Source: Rallus limicola
Taxonomy: Eukaryota; Chordata; Aves; Gruiformes; Rallidae
DNA length: 64,000 bases
Assembly (NCBI GenBank): GCA_022605955.1
Contig: JAKCOZ010000250.1
Coordinates: forward strand, 62,001-126,000
Direction: 5' to 3'
Position numbers and translations under genes: made by a program. The notes beneath the pieces are model-generated. The model made no database searches. It saw nothing but the letters and a program-made list of their open reading frames with translations, and was not told where the DNA came from. Positions 62,501-64,000 of the stretch are shown in pieces (positions within the stretch are counted from its first letter, which is position 1; each line of letters starts with the position of its first letter).

Positions 62501-64000
62501 GTCTGCTTGTGTGTCCTGTTAGGAGGTTTCAGACAAGCTATGCCTTTCATGCCTAGCTTCTTTACTTTGGGAGTTATTGCTGGACGTTTAGCATGTTTTG
62601 AACTGCAGTCTGCTAGGGCCGAGAAAAGCACTGTAGGAGGTAGCAGGTATGTTCCCTCTTTCCAGGCAAAGGAAATGGCTGAGAGCCAAAGTGACAGGGT
62701 CTGCTTGTGTGTCCTGTTAGGAGGTTTCAGACAAGCTATGCCTTTCAGGCCTAGCTTCTTTACTTTGGGAGTTATTGCTGGACGTTTAGCATGTTTTGAA
62801 CTGCAGTCTGCTAGGGCCGAGAAAAGCACCGTAGGAGGTTCCAGGCATGTTCCCTCTTTCCAGGCAAAGGAAAAGGCTGAGAGCCAAAGTGACAGGGTCT
62901 GCTTGTGTGTCCTGTTAGGAGGTTTCAGACAAGCTATGCCTTTCATGCCTAGCTTCTTTACTTTGGGAGTTATTGCTGGACGTTTAGCATGTTTAGAACT
63001 GCAGTCTGCTAGGGCCGAGAAAAGCAACGTAGGAGGTTCCAGGCATGTTCCCTCTTTCCAGGCAAAGGAAAAGGCTGAGAGCCAAAGTGACAGGGTCTGC
63101 TTGTGTGTCCTGTTAGGAGGTTTCAGACAAGCTATGCCTTTCATGCCTAGCTTCTTTACTTAGGGAGTTATTGCTGGACGTTTAGCATGTTTTGAACTGC
63201 AGTCTGCTAGGGCCGAGAAAAGCACGGTAGGAGGTTCCAGGCATGTTCCCTCTTTCCAGGCAAAGGAAAAGGCTGAGAGCCAAAGTGACAGGGTCTGCCT
63301 GTGTGTCCTGTTAGGAGGTTTCAGACAAGCTATGCCTTTCATGCCTAGCTTCTTTACTTTGGGAGTTATTGCTGGACGTTTAGCATGTTTTGAACTGCAG
63401 TCTGCTAGGGCCGAGAAAAGCACCGTAGGAGGTTCCAGGCATGTTCCCTCTTTCCAGGCAAAGGAAAAGGCTGAGAGCCAAAGTGACAGGGTCTGCTTGT
63501 GTGTCCTGTTAGGAGGTTTCAGACAAGCTATGCCTTTCAGTCCTAGCTTCTTTACTTTGGGAGTTATTGCTGGACGTTTAGCATGTTTTGAACTGCAGTC
63601 TGCTAGGGCCGAGAAAAGCACCGTAGGAGGTTCCAGGCATGTTCCCTCTTTCCAGGCAAAGGAAAAGGCTGAGAGCCAAAGTGACAGGGTCTGCTTGGTG
63701 TCCTGTTAGGAGGTTTCAGACAAGCTATGCCTTTCATGCCTAGCTTCTTATCTTTGGGAGTTATTGCTGGACATTTAGCATGTTTTGAACTGCAGTCTGC
63801 TAGGCCGAGAAAAGCACCGTAGGAGGTTCCAGGCATGTTCCCTCTTTCCAGGCAAAGGAAAAGGCTGAGAGCCAAAGTGACAGGGTCTGCTTGTGAGTCC
63901 TGTTAGGAGGTTTCAGACAAGCTATGCCTTTCAGTCCTAGCTTCTTTACTTTGGGAGTTATTGCTGGACGTTTAGCATGTTTTGAACTGCAGTCTGCTAG
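59541..64000. repeat. Right domain: T-type monomers with 1-bp-short markers
   Basis: Beyond 59.54 kb all monomers are T-type at 'ctgcTtgtg', and the second site is mostly cagtcc or catgcc, as in the left domain. A one-base loss giving 'ctgcttggtgtcc' occurs at 59,541, 61,124 and 63,697, spaced 8 x 198 - 1 and 13 x 198 - 1. The next monomer half in each case carries 'ggacAttta' (near 59,616, 61,200 and 63,774). 'gtgAgtcc' follows the first and third (59,741 and 63,896). 'agcaggtatg' is at 60,861, 61,850 and 62,642, and is otherwise found only at 428. One further deletion, 'ctaggccgag', is near 63,803. Confidence 0.85.

Larger units (their letters stand above)
1..64000. repeat. 198-bp satellite array, about 323 tandem monomers
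   Basis: A single monomer, starting for convenience at 'tgctagggcc', repeats head to tail at 1, 199, 397 and onward to the last base, with no interruption by other sequence. All copies have the same orientation. A typical monomer has 99 G or C in 198 bases. It contains one PstI site (CTGCAG) near its end and, in the most common variant, one StuI site (AGGCCT). Monomers differ from each other by only a few substitutions, which indicates strong homogenisation. A period of 198 bp is in the range of one nucleosome plus linker, as is common for eukaryotic satellites; that link is inference. Both window ends fall inside monomers, so the true array is longer. I do not recognise the family and cannot name the host. 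Confidence 0.98.

Noticed and set aside
1..64000. CRISPR array, because of the regular repeats.
   Set aside because: There are no unique spacers; the whole 198-bp unit repeats, and no cas-like gene is present.
1..64000. Telomeric or subtelomeric repeats, suggested by 'ttagg' in each monomer.
   Set aside because: The motif occurs once per 198 bp inside 'gttaggagg' and never as a tandem short repeat.
1..64000. Transposable element insertions, terminal repeats or target-site duplications within the array.
   Set aside because: No interruption of the monomer series was found; all length changes are small indels or the 21-bp duplication.

Overview
The whole 64-kb window is one uninterrupted head-to-tail satellite DNA array. 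The basic unit is 198 bp and about 50% GC (99 G or C in a typical monomer). Successive copies of the same landmark fall at 1, 199, 397 and so on, so the window holds roughly 323 monomers. No unique sequence, transposon, RNA gene, promoter or convincing protein gene was seen on either strand, and both window edges cut through monomers, so the array continues on both sides. This is the organisation of eukaryotic centromeric, pericentromeric or other heterochromatic satellite. I do not recognise the family. Recurrent transitions at CpG sites hint at a genome with cytosine methylation, such as a vertebrate or plant, but the species cannot be told from this sequence.

Three large domains can be separated by linked variants. 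In the left domain (1 to about 4.05 kb) and the right domain (about 59.54 to 64 kb) the 'ctgcTtgtg' site almost always carries T, and the 'cag/t-cc' site is mostly 'cagtcc' or 'catgcc'. In the core (about 4.06 to 59.34 kb, about 280 monomers) these sites are almost uniformly 'ctgctCgtg' and 'caggcc'. The two outer domains share rare variants with each other that the core lacks. The core therefore looks like a younger, locally amplified subarray inside an older array.

Within the core, groups of 3 to 27 monomers are themselves repeated (higher-order repeats, HORs) with irregular, layered periods. From 7.2 to 38.1 kb the HORs are marked by 199-bp monomers carrying one extra G ('aaagggaaaa' or 'aaagggataa'). 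From 38.1 to 41.4 kb there is a 4-monomer HOR. From 41.4 to 59.5 kb the array is free of frame-changing indels and contains a 19-monomer duplication. The stretch 33.68 to 37.69 kb carries about 38 small indels in 4 kb while keeping the diagnostic substitutions of its sister HOR copies. It is most likely uncorrected sequencing or assembly error.

Because 198 is 66 x 3, and one frame on each strand lacks stops, the array produces enormous spurious open frames, the largest about 6,060 codons forward and 6,050 reverse over the same DNA. The common variants change the amino acid in both frames, there is no single start or end signal, and the frames end wherever a monomer gains or loses a base. They are reported here as by-products of the repeat and not as genes.
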